A DNA stretch of 64,000 nucleotides from NCBI RefSeq assembly GCF_000723165.1, contig NZ_HG322949.1:2644495-2708494 (forward strand), in the 5' to 3' direction. This document shows positions 29,534 to 39,239 of this stretch, piece after piece. The translations under genes and the position numbers were made by a program. This DNA is from Janthinobacterium agaricidamnosum NBRC 102515 = DSM 9628 (GTDB taxonomy: Bacteria; Pseudomonadota; Gammaproteobacteria; Burkholderiales; Burkholderiaceae_D). The notes under the pieces were generated by a model, which worked only from the letters and a program-made list of their open reading frames with translations, made no database searches and had not been told where the DNA came from. How positions within the stretch are numbered: position 1 is the first letter of the stretch; each line of letters begins with the position of its first letter.

Positions 29534-31234
29534 TCAATCATCCGCATAAATATTCCTGTCCTTGGTTTCGCCGACGAACAGCGTGCCGATCACCACCGTG
29601 ATCAGCGCGACGACGATCGGATACCACAGGCCATAATAAATGTCGCCCTTGAACGCGACCAGCGCGAACGCGGTGGTCGGCAGCAAGCCGCCGAACCAGC
29701 CGTTGCCGATATGGTAGGGCAGCGACATCGAGGTGTAGCGTATCCGGGTCGGGAACATTTCCACCAGCATCGCGGCGATCGGGCCGTACACCATCGTCAC
29801 ATACAGCACCAGGATAAACAGCAACAGCACCACCATCGGCTTGTTGATCTGCTCCGGATCGGCCTTGGCTGGGTAACCGGCGGCCTTGACGGCGGCGCCG
29901 ATTTCTTTCTTGAACTCGGTTTCATGTTTCTTGCTTGCATCGTCGAAGTTCAAGCCGTCCGGCGTCATCACCGCGCTGAACGAGGTGAATTCCTTGTCGC
30001 CGATGCGGATCCTGGCGATGCTGCCGGCCGGCGCGTCTTCCTTGGTATAGTTGACCGAGCTGTTCGACAGGAAACCGGTGGCGATATCGCAAGACGACGG
30101 GAATTTCTTGGTGCCGGTCAAGTTGAACTGGAAGTGGCACGAGGCCGGATCGGCGACCACCACCACCGGCGAATTTTTCAGCGCCGCTTCCAGTTGCGGA
30201 TTGGCGAAGTGGGTCAGGCCGCTGAAGATCGGGAAGTAGGTCGCCGCCGCGATCAGGCAACCGCCGAGGATGATGTACTTGCGGCCGATGCGGTCCGACA
30301 GGGTGCCGAAGAACAGGAAGAACGGCGTCGCCAGCAGCAGCGCGATGGCAATCAGTACGTTGGCCGTGGCCAGGTCCACTTTCAGCGTCTGTATCATGAA
30401 GAACAGCGCGTAGAACTGGCCGGTGTACCACACCACGGCCTGGCCGGCGGTCAGGCCGATCAGCGCCAGGATCACGATTTTCAGGTTTTTCCATTGGCCG
30501 AACGCTTCGCTGAGCGGGGCTTTCGAGGTCTTGCCTTCGGCTTTCATCTTGGCGAAGGCCGGCGATTCATTCATCGCCAGACGGATCCACACCGAAATGC
30601 CCAGCAGCAGCACCGACACCAGGAACGGCACGCGCCAGCCCCAGGCGGTAAAGCCTTCCTCGCCGATCGCCAGGCGGGTGCCGAGGATCACCATCAGCGA
30701 CAGGAAAAAGCCCAGCGTGGCGGTGGTCTGTATCCATGCCGTGAACGCGCCGCGCTTGCCTTCCGGCGCGTGTTCGGCGACATAGGTCGCCGCGCCGCCG
30801 TATTCGCCGCCCAAGGCCAGGCCTTGCAAGATGCGCAGGATCACCAGGATGATGGGCGCGGCGATGCCGATCGACGCATAACCCGGCAGCAAGCCGACGA
30901 TGAAGGTGGAGCCGCCCATGATCAGGATGGTGATCAGGAAAGTGTATTTACGGCCGATCATGTCGCCCAGGCGGCCGAACACGAGGGCGCCGAAGGGCCG
31001 CACGATAAAGCCTGCGGCGAACGCCAGCAGCGCGAAAATGAAGGTGGTGGTCGGGTCGCCGACGAAAAACTGCTTGGCGATGATGGATGCGAGCGAACCG
31101 TACAGGTAAAAATCGTACCATTCGAATACAGTGCCGAGCGAAGATGCAAAGATGACCTTGCGTTCTTCAGGCGTGATCGGCGTTCCCTTGGTGGAACTCT
31201 TCCGTACGTCGGCCGGGCCGGAGGTTGATGCCAT
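29534..31234 (-). CDS. MFS transporter (metabolite:H+ symporter) with large extracytoplasmic insert
   Basis: A 566-residue transporter of the MHS group (ProP/ShiA-like). Family signatures are SSLGTVFEWYDFYLYGSLA in helix 1, FIVRPFGALVFGRLGDMIGRKYTF in loop 2-3 and LALGGEYGGAATYVAEHAP. The usual length is about 430. The excess is a hydrophilic insert of about 130 residues (roughly 340-465) between two helices in the C-terminal half, containing two Cys that could form a disulfide. The ATG at 31234 has GGGAG 7 nt upstream, better than the ATG at 31252. It is divergent from the thiolase and could import an organic acid for that pathway; this is inference. Confidence 0.92.
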   Translation of the reverse strand: MASTSGPADVRKSSTKGTPITPEERKVIFASSLGTVFEWYDFYLYGSLASIIAKQFFVGDPTTTFIFALLAFAAGFIVRPFGALVFGRLGDMIGRKYTFLITILIMGGSTFIVGLLPGYASIGIAAPIILVILRILQGLALGGEYGGAATYVAEHAPEGKRGAFTAWIQTTATLGFFLSLMVILGTRLAIGEEGFTAWGWRVPFLVSVLLLGISVWIRLAMNESPAFAKMKAEGKTSKAPLSEAFGQWKNLKIVILALIGLTAGQAVVWYTGQFYALFFMIQTLKVDLATANVLIAIALLLATPFFLFFGTLSDRIGRKYIILGGCLIAAATYFPIFSGLTHFANPQLEAALKNSPVVVVADPASCHFQFNLTGTKKFPSSCDIATGFLSNSSVNYTKEDAPAGSIARIRIGDKEFTSFSAVMTPDGLNFDDASKKHETEFKKEIGAAVKAAGYPAKADPEQINKPMVVLLLFILVLYVTMVYGPIAAMLVEMFPTRIRYTSMSLPYHIGNGWFGGLLPTTAFALVAFKGDIYYGLWYPIVVALITVVIGTLFVGETKDRNIYADD

Positions 31235-31412
31235 GGTTTGTCTCCCTATCATTATAAGAACCGCTGCCGCCGATGCGATGTCTGTGCATCATGTGCATCC
31301 TGTTCGGCAACTGTTCCGGAGTGTGGGCGCTGAACCTTACGTCATGCTTGCTTCAAACTTACGCCGAACTTACAAAAAACTTATCAAAGGAAAAATCTTG
31401 TCGAATTTGCGA

Positions 31413-31438
31413 ACGATCGTGCTGAAATGTGCTATTCT
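31413..31438 (+). promoter_or_regulatory. Promoter with ACGATCGT operator, thiolase gene
   Basis: ACGATCGT (31413-31420) is followed after exactly 12 bases by the -10-like TATTCT (31433-31438), 53 nt before the ATG. This is the same palindrome and spacing as at 24140-24165. The operator would cover the -35 region. Confidence 0.55.
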
Positions 31439-31491
31439 CGTTTCAGCGATTCACCGAGCACCAGATAAAACCATTCCATAAGGAGACAATC

Positions 31492-32670
<1,179 letters not shown>

Positions 32671-32687
32671 GCAGCGCCAGCTACCAG

Positions 32688-32716
32688 CGGGCGCCCGGTG
32701 CAGGCGCCCGTTTTTT
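32688..32716 (+). terminator. Rho-independent terminator after the thiolase
   Basis: An 8-bp GC stem (CGGGCGCC / GGCGCCCG) with a 7-base loop is followed by six T residues, 18 nt after the thiolase stop. Confidence 0.85.
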
Positions 32717-32734
32717 CATACCATCAGGGACACT

Positions 32735-34582
32735 ATGCAATCAACCATCCTGTCGCGGCGCGATATCGACTTCATGTTGTACGAATGGCTGCAGGTCGAG
32801 GCATTGACCGACCGGCCGCGCTTCCAGGACCACAGCCGCGAAACCTTCGACGCCGCCATCGATACCGCCGAGCAGATCGCCAGCGAATTGTTTGCGCCGC
32901 ATAACAAAAAGAGCGACCAGCAAGAACCGCGGGTGGTCGATGGCGCAGTGGTCATCATTCCCGAGGTCAAGACCGCACTCGACGCATTTTCGGCGGCCGG
33001 CTTGATGGCCGCCGGCCAGGATTACGAACTGGGCGGCATGCAATTGCCGGTGGTGCTCGAAAAAACCTTGTCGGCCTATTTCACTGCGGCCAATGTCGCC
33101 ACCGCGTCCTATACCTTCTTGACGGTCAGCAATGCCAATACCTTGCTCACGTGCGGCACGCCGCTGCAAGTGGAGCGTTTCGTCAAGCCCATGTTCGACG
33201 GCAAGTTTTTCGGCACCATGTGTTTGTCGGAACCGCAAGCCGGCTCCAGCCTGTCCGACATCGCTACCCGCGCCGAGCCCGATCCGGCCGATGGCCCGGA
33301 AGGCGAACGCCAGTATCGTTTGAGCGGCAACAAGATGTGGATCTCCGGCGGCGAGCATAATCTGGCCGGCAATATCGTGCATCTGGTGCTGGCCAAGATT
33401 CCCGGCCCGGACGGTCGCCTGATTCCCGGCGTCAAGGGTATTTCACTGTTTATCGTGCCGAAATTCCTGGTCGAGGCCGATGGCGCCTTGGGCGAACGCA
33501 ACGACGTGGTGCTGGCCGGTTTGAATCACAAGATGGGCCATCGCGGCACCAGCAATTGCCTGTTGAACTTTGGAGAAGGCAAGTTCCAGCCGCAAGGCAA
33601 GGGCGGCGCGATCGGCTACCTGGTCGGCCAGCCGCACCAGGGGCTGGCGAATATGTTTCACATGATGAACGAGGCGCGCATCGCGGTCGGGCTGGGCGCG
33701 GCGGTGCTCGGCTACACCGGTTATCTGCATGCGCTCGATTATGCGCGCAACCGGCCGCAGGGGCGCCATCCGGCCGCGAAAGATCCGGCCCAGCCGCAAA
33801 TCGCCATCATCGGCCATACCGACGTGCGGCGCATGCTGCTGGCGCAAAAGGCGTATGTCGAAGGCGGCCTGGGATTGGTGCTGTACAGCGCCAGCCTGGT
33901 CGATGAAGCGCGCAGCGCCGAGACGCCGCAAGCGCGGGCCAAGGCCAACCGCTTGCTGGATTTCCTGACGCCGGTCACCAAGTCGTGGCCGTCGCAGTGG
34001 TGCCTGGAAGCGAATAGCCTGGCGATCCAGGTGCATGGCGGTTATGGTTATACCCGTGAATATAATGTCGAACAGTTTTACCGCGACAACCGCTTGAATG
34101 CGATCCACGAAGGCACGCACGGCATCCATGGCTTGGACTTGCTGGGCCGCAAGGTGGTGATCCAGGATGGCGCGCTGTTCAACACGTTTGGCGACGAAAT
34201 CGCGGCCACCGTGGACCAGGCGCGCAGCGCGGCTGGCCTGCCGGCGCCGTTGAGGGCCGAATTGCAAGGCCACGCCAGCTTGCTCGAGTCGACCTGGAAG
34301 CGGGTCGGACAAGTCACCCGCGGCTTGTATGCGGTGGACGACATGAACCGGACGCTGGCCAACGCCAGTGTCTACCTGGAAGCGGTCGGCCATGTGGTGG
34401 TGGCCTGGATCTGGTTGCGGCAGGGCTTGCTGGCGGCCGGCAGGGACGACGACTTTTATCGCGGCAAAGTGCAGGCTTGCCGTTATTTCTTCCACTGGGA
34501 ATTACCGAAGGTCCAGCAACAGCTTGATTTATTGGAAAGTGTAGACACCACCACGCTCGATATGCAAGATGCGTGGTTTTAA
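32735..34582 (+). CDS. Acyl-CoA dehydrogenase (long form, FadE-like)
   Basis: A 615-residue FAD-dependent acyl-CoA dehydrogenase that introduces the 2,3-double bond in the first beta-oxidation step. The N-terminal helical domain, the beta-domain with GTMCLSEPQAGSSLSDI and KMWISGGEHN, and a C-terminal helical domain with the catalytic Glu in NAIHEGTHGIHGLDLLGRK are all clear. An extra C-terminal extension (about 470-600) is typical of the ~600-residue class that acts on longer or aromatic acyl-CoAs. AGGGA precedes the ATG. It is followed by a nested inverted repeat and then a run of co-directional genes. Confidence 0.95.
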   Translation: MQSTILSRRDIDFMLYEWLQVEALTDRPRFQDHSRETFDAAIDTAEQIASELFAPHNKKSDQQEPRVVDGAVVIIPEVKTALDAFSAAGLMAAGQDYELGGMQLPVVLEKTLSAYFTAANVATASYTFLTVSNANTLLTCGTPLQVERFVKPMFDGKFFGTMCLSEPQAGSSLSDIATRAEPDPADGPEGERQYRLSGNKMWISGGEHNLAGNIVHLVLAKIPGPDGRLIPGVKGISLFIVPKFLVEADGALGERNDVVLAGLNHKMGHRGTSNCLLNFGEGKFQPQGKGGAIGYLVGQPHQGLANMFHMMNEARIAVGLGAAVLGYTGYLHALDYARNRPQGRHPAAKDPAQPQIAIIGHTDVRRMLLAQKAYVEGGLGLVLYSASLVDEARSAETPQARAKANRLLDFLTPVTKSWPSQWCLEANSLAIQVHGGYGYTREYNVEQFYRDNRLNAIHEGTHGIHGLDLLGRKVVIQDGALFNTFGDEIAATVDQARSAAGLPAPLRAELQGHASLLESTWKRVGQVTRGLYAVDDMNRTLANASVYLEAVGHVVVAWIWLRQGLLAAGRDDDFYRGKVQACRYFFHWELPKVQQQLDLLESVDTTTLDMQDAWF

Positions 34583-34587
34583 TCCGG

Positions 34588-34643
34588 AGCGCCGAAAAAA
34601 CGCCGATGGCGGCGTTGCATTGCCCTGAGCATTTTTCGGCGCT
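34588..34643 (+). repeat. Nested inverted repeat between acyl-CoA dehydrogenase and Dabb gene
   Basis: Outer arms AGCGCCGAAAAA (34588-34599) and TTTTTCGGCGCT (34632-34643) are perfect 12-bp complements. They enclose a second hairpin (AACGCC / GGCGTT). The whole structure begins 5 nt after a stop codon. It may be a terminator variant or a stem-loop that protects the upstream mRNA. Confidence 0.65.
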
Positions 34644-34667
34644 GTTACATAATGAGCAAAGATACCC

Positions 34668-34970
34668 ATGATCAAACACATCGTTTTTTGGAAATTAAAG
34701 GAACACGCCGAAGGCAACGACCGCGCCACGAACGCCATCAAGGCCAAGCAATTGCTCGATGCTTGTTCGGCACTGGTGCCGGGCATCTTGAAATTCGAGG
34801 CGGTGATCGCCCAGCCGGGGCTGGAAGCGACCTATGACCTGGCCTTGTACAGCGAGTTCGACAGCAAGGAATCACTGGACGCTTACCAGAACCATCCGGA
34901 ACACGCATTGATCAAGCCATTCTTCGGCGCCGTGCGCGAAGCGCGGCAATGCATGGATTACGCAGTCTGA
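34668..34970 (+). CDS. Dabb (stress-responsive alpha/beta-barrel) protein
   Basis: A 100-residue single-domain dimeric alpha/beta-barrel protein. It opens MIKHIVFWKLKEHA and has PGILKFEAVIAQPG and YDLALYSEFDSKESLDAYQNHPEH, the standard Dabb pattern. Members include small cyclases, dehydratases and stress proteins. Position in the acyl-CoA cluster, 12 nt before a short-chain dehydrogenase, suggests an accessory role in the same catabolic route, but no reaction can be assigned. Confidence 0.88.
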   Translation: MIKHIVFWKLKEHAEGNDRATNAIKAKQLLDACSALVPGILKFEAVIAQPGLEATYDLALYSEFDSKESLDAYQNHPEHALIKPFFGAVREARQCMDYAV

Positions 34971-34982
34971 ACAAAAAGGGAC

Positions 34983-35768
34983 ATGATGCGCACTACACAA
35001 CAATTGTTCGATTTGAGCGGTAAAACCGCGCTGGTCACCGGAGGCTCGCGTGGCCTGGGCTTGCAAATGGCGCTGGCGCTGGGCGAGCAGGGCGCCACGG
35101 TGGTGATTTCTTCCCGCAAGCAGGCCGAGCTGGACCAGGCCGTGGCCTTCCTGGCCGAGCACAAAGTCACCGCCTACGCCGTCGCCGCCGATTTGTCGCA
35201 GGACGCCGCCGTCACGCACCTGGTCGATAGCGCGCTGGAAAAGCTCGGCCACATCGATATCCTGATCAACAACGCTGGCGCCACCTGGGGCGCGCCGGCC
35301 GAGGATCATCCGGTCGAAGCGTGGGACAAGGTGATGAACTTGAACGTGCGCAGCATCTTCCTGATGTCGCAAGCGGTCGGCAAACGCTCGATGATACCGC
35401 GCAAATACGGCCGCATCATCAATATCGCGTCGATCGCCGGCCTGTCCGGCAATCCTCCCGGCACCATGCAGACCATCGGCTACAACACCTCGAAAGCGGC
35501 GCTGATCAACTTTACCCGCACGCTGGCTGGCGAGTGGGGCGCGCATGGCATCACCGTGAACGCGATCGCCCCGGGCTTTTTCCCGTCGAAGATGACCAAG
35601 GGCATCCTGCAGCAACTGGGCGCAGACGAATTGTCGAAGGGCGTGCCATTGCAACGCATCGGCGACGATGAAGATCTCAAAGGCGCGGCGCTGCTGTTCG
35701 CGTCCGACGCAGGCAAGCACATCACCGGCCAGACGCTGGCGGTGGATGGCGGCGTTTCCGCTGTTTAA
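34983..35768 (+). CDS. Short-chain dehydrogenase/reductase (3-oxoacyl-ACP reductase-like)
   Basis: A 261-residue classical SDR. The NAD(P)-binding TGGSRGLG (about 20-27), NNAGATWG, the catalytic Ser in INIASIAGLSG and Tyr/Lys in YNTSKAALINFTR are present; the C-terminus has GQTLAVDGG. Two adjacent ATGs (34983 and 34986) follow AAAAAGGGAC; the second has the better spacing. It lies between the Dabb gene and the zinc-free alcohol-dehydrogenase-like gene, all on one likely transcript. It probably oxidises or reduces a hydroxyacyl or hydroxy intermediate. The pattern resembles gluconate 5-dehydrogenase-type SDRs, but the substrate is unknown. Confidence 0.92.
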   Translation: MMRTTQQLFDLSGKTALVTGGSRGLGLQMALALGEQGATVVISSRKQAELDQAVAFLAEHKVTAYAVAADLSQDAAVTHLVDSALEKLGHIDILINNAGATWGAPAEDHPVEAWDKVMNLNVRSIFLMSQAVGKRSMIPRKYGRIINIASIAGLSGNPPGTMQTIGYNTSKAALINFTRTLAGEWGAHGITVNAIAPGFFPSKMTKGILQQLGADELSKGVPLQRIGDDEDLKGAALLFASDAGKHITGQTLAVDGGVSAV

Positions 35769-35788
35769 ACAGACTGACAGGAGTTCCC

Positions 35789-36784
35789 ATGACAACCTTC
35801 CAACGCATCGTACTGGCATCCCGGCCGCAAGCCGAAGTTCATCCGGAAAACTTCCGGCTTGAAACCCAGGAAATCCCGGCCATCACCGATGGCCAGGTGT
35901 TGATTCGCAACCATTATCTGTCGCTCGACCCGTATATGCGCTGGCGCATGAACGAGACCAAAAGCTACGCCGCGCCGCAAGCGCTGGACGAAACCATGAT
36001 AGGCGGCGGCGCCGGCCAGGTGATCGAATCGAAGAACCCGAAATTCGCGGTCGGCGACTTTGTCACCGGTACCCTGGGCTGGACCGAAATCGCCGTCTCG
36101 GACGGTACCATGCTGCGCAAGGTCGATACCACCCATATTCCGTTGTCGGCGTTTGTCGGCGTGGTCGGCATGCCCGGCATGACCGCCTGGTTCGGCGTGA
36201 ACCAGATCATGGCGCCGAAAGCCGGCGAAACGGTGCTGGTGTCGGCGGCCAGCGGCGCGGTCGGCGGCGTGGTCGGGCAATTGGCGAAATTGCGCGGCTG
36301 CCGCGTGGTCGGCATCGCCGGCGGCGCGGAAAAGTGTGCCTACGTGGTCGAGCAACTGGGGTTCGACGCCTGCATCGATTACAAGGCCGGCAATTTGCAA
36401 GCCGACCTGGCGGCCGCGACGCCGAACGGCATCGATGCGATTTTCGAAAATGTCGGCGGCCAGGTGTTCGACACGGCATTGCCAATGACCAATGCCTTTG
36501 CCCGCGTCGCGCTGTGCGGCTGGATTGCCGGCTACAACGGCGAAGAAACGCCGATCCGCAATGCGGTCTTCTTGCTGAGCAACCGCATCACCTTGCGTGG
36601 TTTTGTCGTGGTGGAAAACATGGAATTCTGGCCGCAAGGCTTGTCCGAACTGGGCTTGCTGGTGGCCAGCGGCAAGCTGATTTTCCGTGAAACCATCGCC
36701 GACGGCTTGGCCGCCGCACCGCAAGCGTTTATTGGGCTGCTCAAGGGCAAAAATTTCGGCAAACAACTGGTGAAACTGATCTGA
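35789..36784 (+). CDS. NADPH-dependent oxidoreductase, curcumin/2-alkenal reductase family
   Basis: A 331-residue medium-chain reductase without zinc ligands, of the CurA / leukotriene B4 dehydrogenase / 2-alkenal reductase group. These enzymes reduce alpha,beta-unsaturated ketones and aldehydes. The N-terminal catalytic domain has HYLSLDPYMRWRM. The nucleotide-binding motif is SAASGAVGGVVGQLAK (about 150-165), followed by the NADPH-binding GIAGGAEKC. GAGTTCCC just before the ATG is a weak ribosome-binding site. Its stop overlaps the next start (TGATG), so the two are translationally coupled. Confidence 0.93.
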   Translation: MTTFQRIVLASRPQAEVHPENFRLETQEIPAITDGQVLIRNHYLSLDPYMRWRMNETKSYAAPQALDETMIGGGAGQVIESKNPKFAVGDFVTGTLGWTEIAVSDGTMLRKVDTTHIPLSAFVGVVGMPGMTAWFGVNQIMAPKAGETVLVSAASGAVGGVVGQLAKLRGCRVVGIAGGAEKCAYVVEQLGFDACIDYKAGNLQADLAAATPNGIDAIFENVGGQVFDTALPMTNAFARVALCGWIAGYNGEETPIRNAVFLLSNRITLRGFVVVENMEFWPQGLSELGLLVASGKLIFRETIADGLAAAPQAFIGLLKGKNFGKQLVKLI

Positions 36785-37692
36785 TGAAAAATTTCCACAA
36801 TAAGGTTGCCGTCATCACTGGCGGCGCCAGCGGCTTGGGCCGTGAATTCGCGGTCCAGGCCGCACGACTGGGCATGAAGCTGGTGCTGGCCGATGTGCAG
36901 CAAGATACGCTCGATGCCACCCGGACTGACCTGGAAGACGCCGGCGCCGATGTGCTGGCGATGCTGTGCGACGTGCGCAAGGGCGAGCAAGTGCAAGCGT
37001 TGGCCGACGCCACGATGGCCAAATACGGCGCGGTGCACCTGCTGTTCAATAATGCGGGCGTCGGCTCCGGCGGCTTGATCTGGGAAAACAGCGAGGCCGA
37101 CTGGGAGTGGGTGCTGGGCGTCAACCTGTGGGGCGTGATCCATGGCGTGCGCATTTTTACCAGGCTGATGCTGGACTGCGCCAGGAAAGATCCCGATTAC
37201 CAGGGGCATATCGTCAACACCGCGTCGATGGCCGGTTTGTTGAACGCGCCGGTGATGGGCGTCTACAACGTCTCCAAGCATGCGGTGGTGTCGCTGGCGG
37301 AAACCCTGTACCACGACTTGAAACTGGTCGAAGCGCCCATCGGCACCTCGGTACTGTGTCCATACTTTGTGCCGACCGGCATCAACCAGTCGCACCGCAA
37401 CCGTCCCGACGACGTGCGCATCAGCGGCCGGCCGACGGCCAGCCAGTTGGCGTCGCAGGCGTTGACCGATAAAGCCGTGACCTCGGGCAAGATATCGGCT
37501 GCGCAAGTGGCGCAGCTCACCTTCGATGCGATCCGCGACGAGCAGTTCTATATCTATTCGCACCCGCAGGCGCTGGGCGGCGTGCAAGAACAGATGGAAG
37601 CGCTGGTACAGCATAAAAATCCGCCCGATCCTTACAAGGCGACGCCGCATGTCGGCGAATTGCTGCGCAAGAGCATGAAAGCTGCAAGCTGA
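36784..37692 (+). CDS. Short-chain dehydrogenase/reductase
   Basis: A 302-residue SDR with VITGGASGLGREFAV (about 11-25), NNAGVGSGG, a Ser in NTASMAGLLNAP and the catalytic YNVSKHAVVSLAE. It is longer than a classical SDR by a C-terminal tail (from about 215) ending VGELLRKSMKA, as in several SDRs linked to fatty-acid or alcohol oxidation. One-base overlap with the reductase upstream shows co-expression. It is the last gene of the plus-strand acyl-CoA cluster. Confidence 0.92.
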   Translation: MKNFHNKVAVITGGASGLGREFAVQAARLGMKLVLADVQQDTLDATRTDLEDAGADVLAMLCDVRKGEQVQALADATMAKYGAVHLLFNNAGVGSGGLIWENSEADWEWVLGVNLWGVIHGVRIFTRLMLDCARKDPDYQGHIVNTASMAGLLNAPVMGVYNVSKHAVVSLAETLYHDLKLVEAPIGTSVLCPYFVPTGINQSHRNRPDDVRISGRPTASQLASQALTDKAVTSGKISAAQVAQLTFDAIRDEQFYIYSHPQALGGVQEQMEALVQHKNPPDPYKATPHVGELLRKSMKAAS

Positions 37693-37740
37693 GACTTGCC
37701 GTGCGACAATCATGGCTTGTTAAACTTTGCCAGATGCAAC

Positions 37741-38172
37741 ATGACGATGAGCAGCCATGAAATCCGCTTCGGCGCCTGGGATGCCTTGGGCGCCGACGCG
37801 ACCGCGATCCGCTTTGAAGTATTCGTCGACGAACAGAATGTGCCGGCCGAGATCGAACTCGACGACATGGATGCGCTATCCCTGCATGCGGTCGCGTACG
37901 ATGCCGCCGGCATCGCGCTGGGCACCGGCCGTTTGTTGCCGGATGGCCATATCGGCCGCATGGCGGTGCGCAAGGCTGGGCGCGGCACCGGCGTCGGCGG
38001 CGCGATCTTGCAAGCGTTGATGGCCAAGGCCCGCGAGCGTGGCGACAAGGTGCTGGTGCTGAATGCCCAGACCGTCGCCGCGCCGTTTTATGCGCAACAT
38101 GGTTTTGTCCAGCGCGGCGCGGAGTTTTCCGAGGCGGGCATTGCGCATATCGAGATGACGCTGAATTTTTAA
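37741..38172 (+). CDS. GNAT-family N-acetyltransferase
   Basis: A 143-residue acetyl-CoA-dependent acetyltransferase of the ElaA/YjcF-like kind. The conserved start RFEVFVDEQNVPAEIELDDMD is followed by the acetyl-CoA loop GRMAVRKAGRGTGVGGAILQAL (about 77-98) and the GNAT C-terminal NAQTVAAPFYAQHGFVQRG. Starts at 37741 or 37747 (two close ATGs) are both possible; an upstream extension lies within the intergenic gap. The acceptor is unknown. It converges with the NRDE gene across a small hairpin. Confidence 0.9.
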   Translation: MTMSSHEIRFGAWDALGADATAIRFEVFVDEQNVPAEIELDDMDALSLHAVAYDAAGIALGTGRLLPDGHIGRMAVRKAGRGTGVGGAILQALMAKARERGDKVLVLNAQTVAAPFYAQHGFVQRGAEFSEAGIAHIEMTLNF

Positions 38173-38179
38173 GCTCGCA

Positions 38180-38201
38180 AGCCGGGGCGTCTGCCCCGGC
38201 T
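38180..38201. terminator. Hairpin between convergent GNAT and NRDE genes
   Basis: A perfect 9-bp stem (AGCCGGGGC / GCCCCGGCT) with the 4-base loop GTCT lies between the two stops. The T content downstream is poor in both directions, so termination is likely but not certain. Confidence 0.6.
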
Positions 38202-38211
38202 ATCGTCATCT

Positions 38212-38949
38212 TTACTGAATCACCAGCTCGTGCAATTCCCCCGGCGCATCGGCGTACAGCTTGACCACGGTCGAGGTGCGCGTGCCGTAGCCCGGTGTCT
38301 CGATGCAGACCGCCGACAAGACCCGTTCCAGGTCGAGCGGCACGCCAGTGTCCGGCAGGCGGAAATCCGGCGCGCGGGTGGTGTCCGCCAGCATCTCGAA
38401 ATACGCTTCGTCCGGCGCACCCTGGCATAACAGGCTGGCGAATTGCGCCTTGGTTTTCAGCACTTTCGGCCATGGCGCGTCGAGCAGCGCGTTCGACAAG
38501 CCGTAAATGCCGGGTTCCATCGGCAAGCCGTTGCGCTGGTCGCCGTCGCCGCGGTTGGAAAACCAGATCAGCGTATCGCGGTCGCCCAGCACCAGGTTAA
38601 ACCCGTTATACGCCTCGCCGCCATCCTTGATCTGACGCACGTATTCCTGCGCGCTCATGCTGCCGGCCAGGTAATCGGCCACCAGCGCGCCGCGCGACGG
38701 GGCGTCGCTGCGCCGGTCTTGCGGGCTGCGGATATTGGTGATGGCGGCAAAGCGCGAATTGCCATTGCCTTCATCGGTGATGCCCATCCAGCTGCCGCCG
38801 GCGCGCAGGTCACGTCCGCCATAGATTTTCGGGTTTTCCGGCCAGGCGCCGGCCGGTGCGCTGGCGCGTTCATAAAATTCGTCGCGGTTGGCGGCGGCGA
38901 TCAGCGGCACGCCGGGAATGACTTTCCAGGCAAAAACAATCAGGCACAT
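38212..38949 (-). CDS. NRDE (TANGO2-like) family protein
   Basis: A 245-residue protein of the NRDE/TANGO2 family, with an N-terminal-nucleophile-like look: MCLIVFAW puts a Cys at position 2, and AANRDEFYERAS is the family signature. Also present are GGRDLRAGGSWMG and NPKIYGG. Animal TANGO2 is linked to heme and lipid handling; the bacterial function is not established. The ATG at 38949 overlaps the DUF4936 gene upstream by 10 nt, and a longer reading of this frame would run through that gene. It is the last gene of the ygfZ-DUF4936-NRDE minus-strand operon. Confidence 0.9.
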   Translation of the reverse strand: MCLIVFAWKVIPGVPLIAAANRDEFYERASAPAGAWPENPKIYGGRDLRAGGSWMGITDEGNGNSRFAAITNIRSPQDRRSDAPSRGALVADYLAGSMSAQEYVRQIKDGGEAYNGFNLVLGDRDTLIWFSNRGDGDQRNGLPMEPGIYGLSNALLDAPWPKVLKTKAQFASLLCQGAPDEAYFEMLADTTRAPDFRLPDTGVPLDLERVLSAVCIETPGYGTRTSTVVKLYADAPGELHELVIQ

Positions 38950-39230
38950 GGCGGCAGGTCCATAAAAATTTCTGTATGGCGCGGCCCTGCGGTCCAAGCC
39001 GGCAATCCGGCATCCAGCACGGCGCTGTCGAGCGCGAACTGGAAGCCGTCCGGCGTGGCCGGATACACTTCCATCCAGGTCAGCATGCCGTCCTTGCTGC
39101 CGGGACGGCGCTTCAACTGGCCAGGCACGCCGTGTTCCTGCGACAAGCGTGCTTGCATGCCGGTCACCAAGCCTTGCAAGACGGGCGCATGTTCTTCCCG
39201 CACCTGGTAATAAATATAGAGATCGATCAT
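38940..39230 (-). CDS. DUF4936-like small protein
   Basis: A 96-residue protein starting MIDLYIYYQVREEHAPVL, with an alternating strand-helix pattern and GMLTWMEVYPAT in the middle. This resembles the betaproteobacterial family annotated as DUF4936, whose fold recalls Dabb/ferredoxin-like barrels. No catalytic residue can be named. It lies 9 nt after ygfZ and overlaps the NRDE gene by 10 nt, so all three are probably translated together. Confidence 0.8.
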   Translation of the reverse strand: MIDLYIYYQVREEHAPVLQGLVTGMQARLSQEHGVPGQLKRRPGSKDGMLTWMEVYPATPDGFQFALDSAVLDAGLPAWTAGPRHTEIFMDLPPCA

Positions 39231-39239
39231 GGCAGCCGA

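Noticed and set aside
34652..34837. A 61-codon frame overlapping the Dabb gene
   Set aside because: Out-of-frame shadow of the Dabb gene, which has a clear family match.
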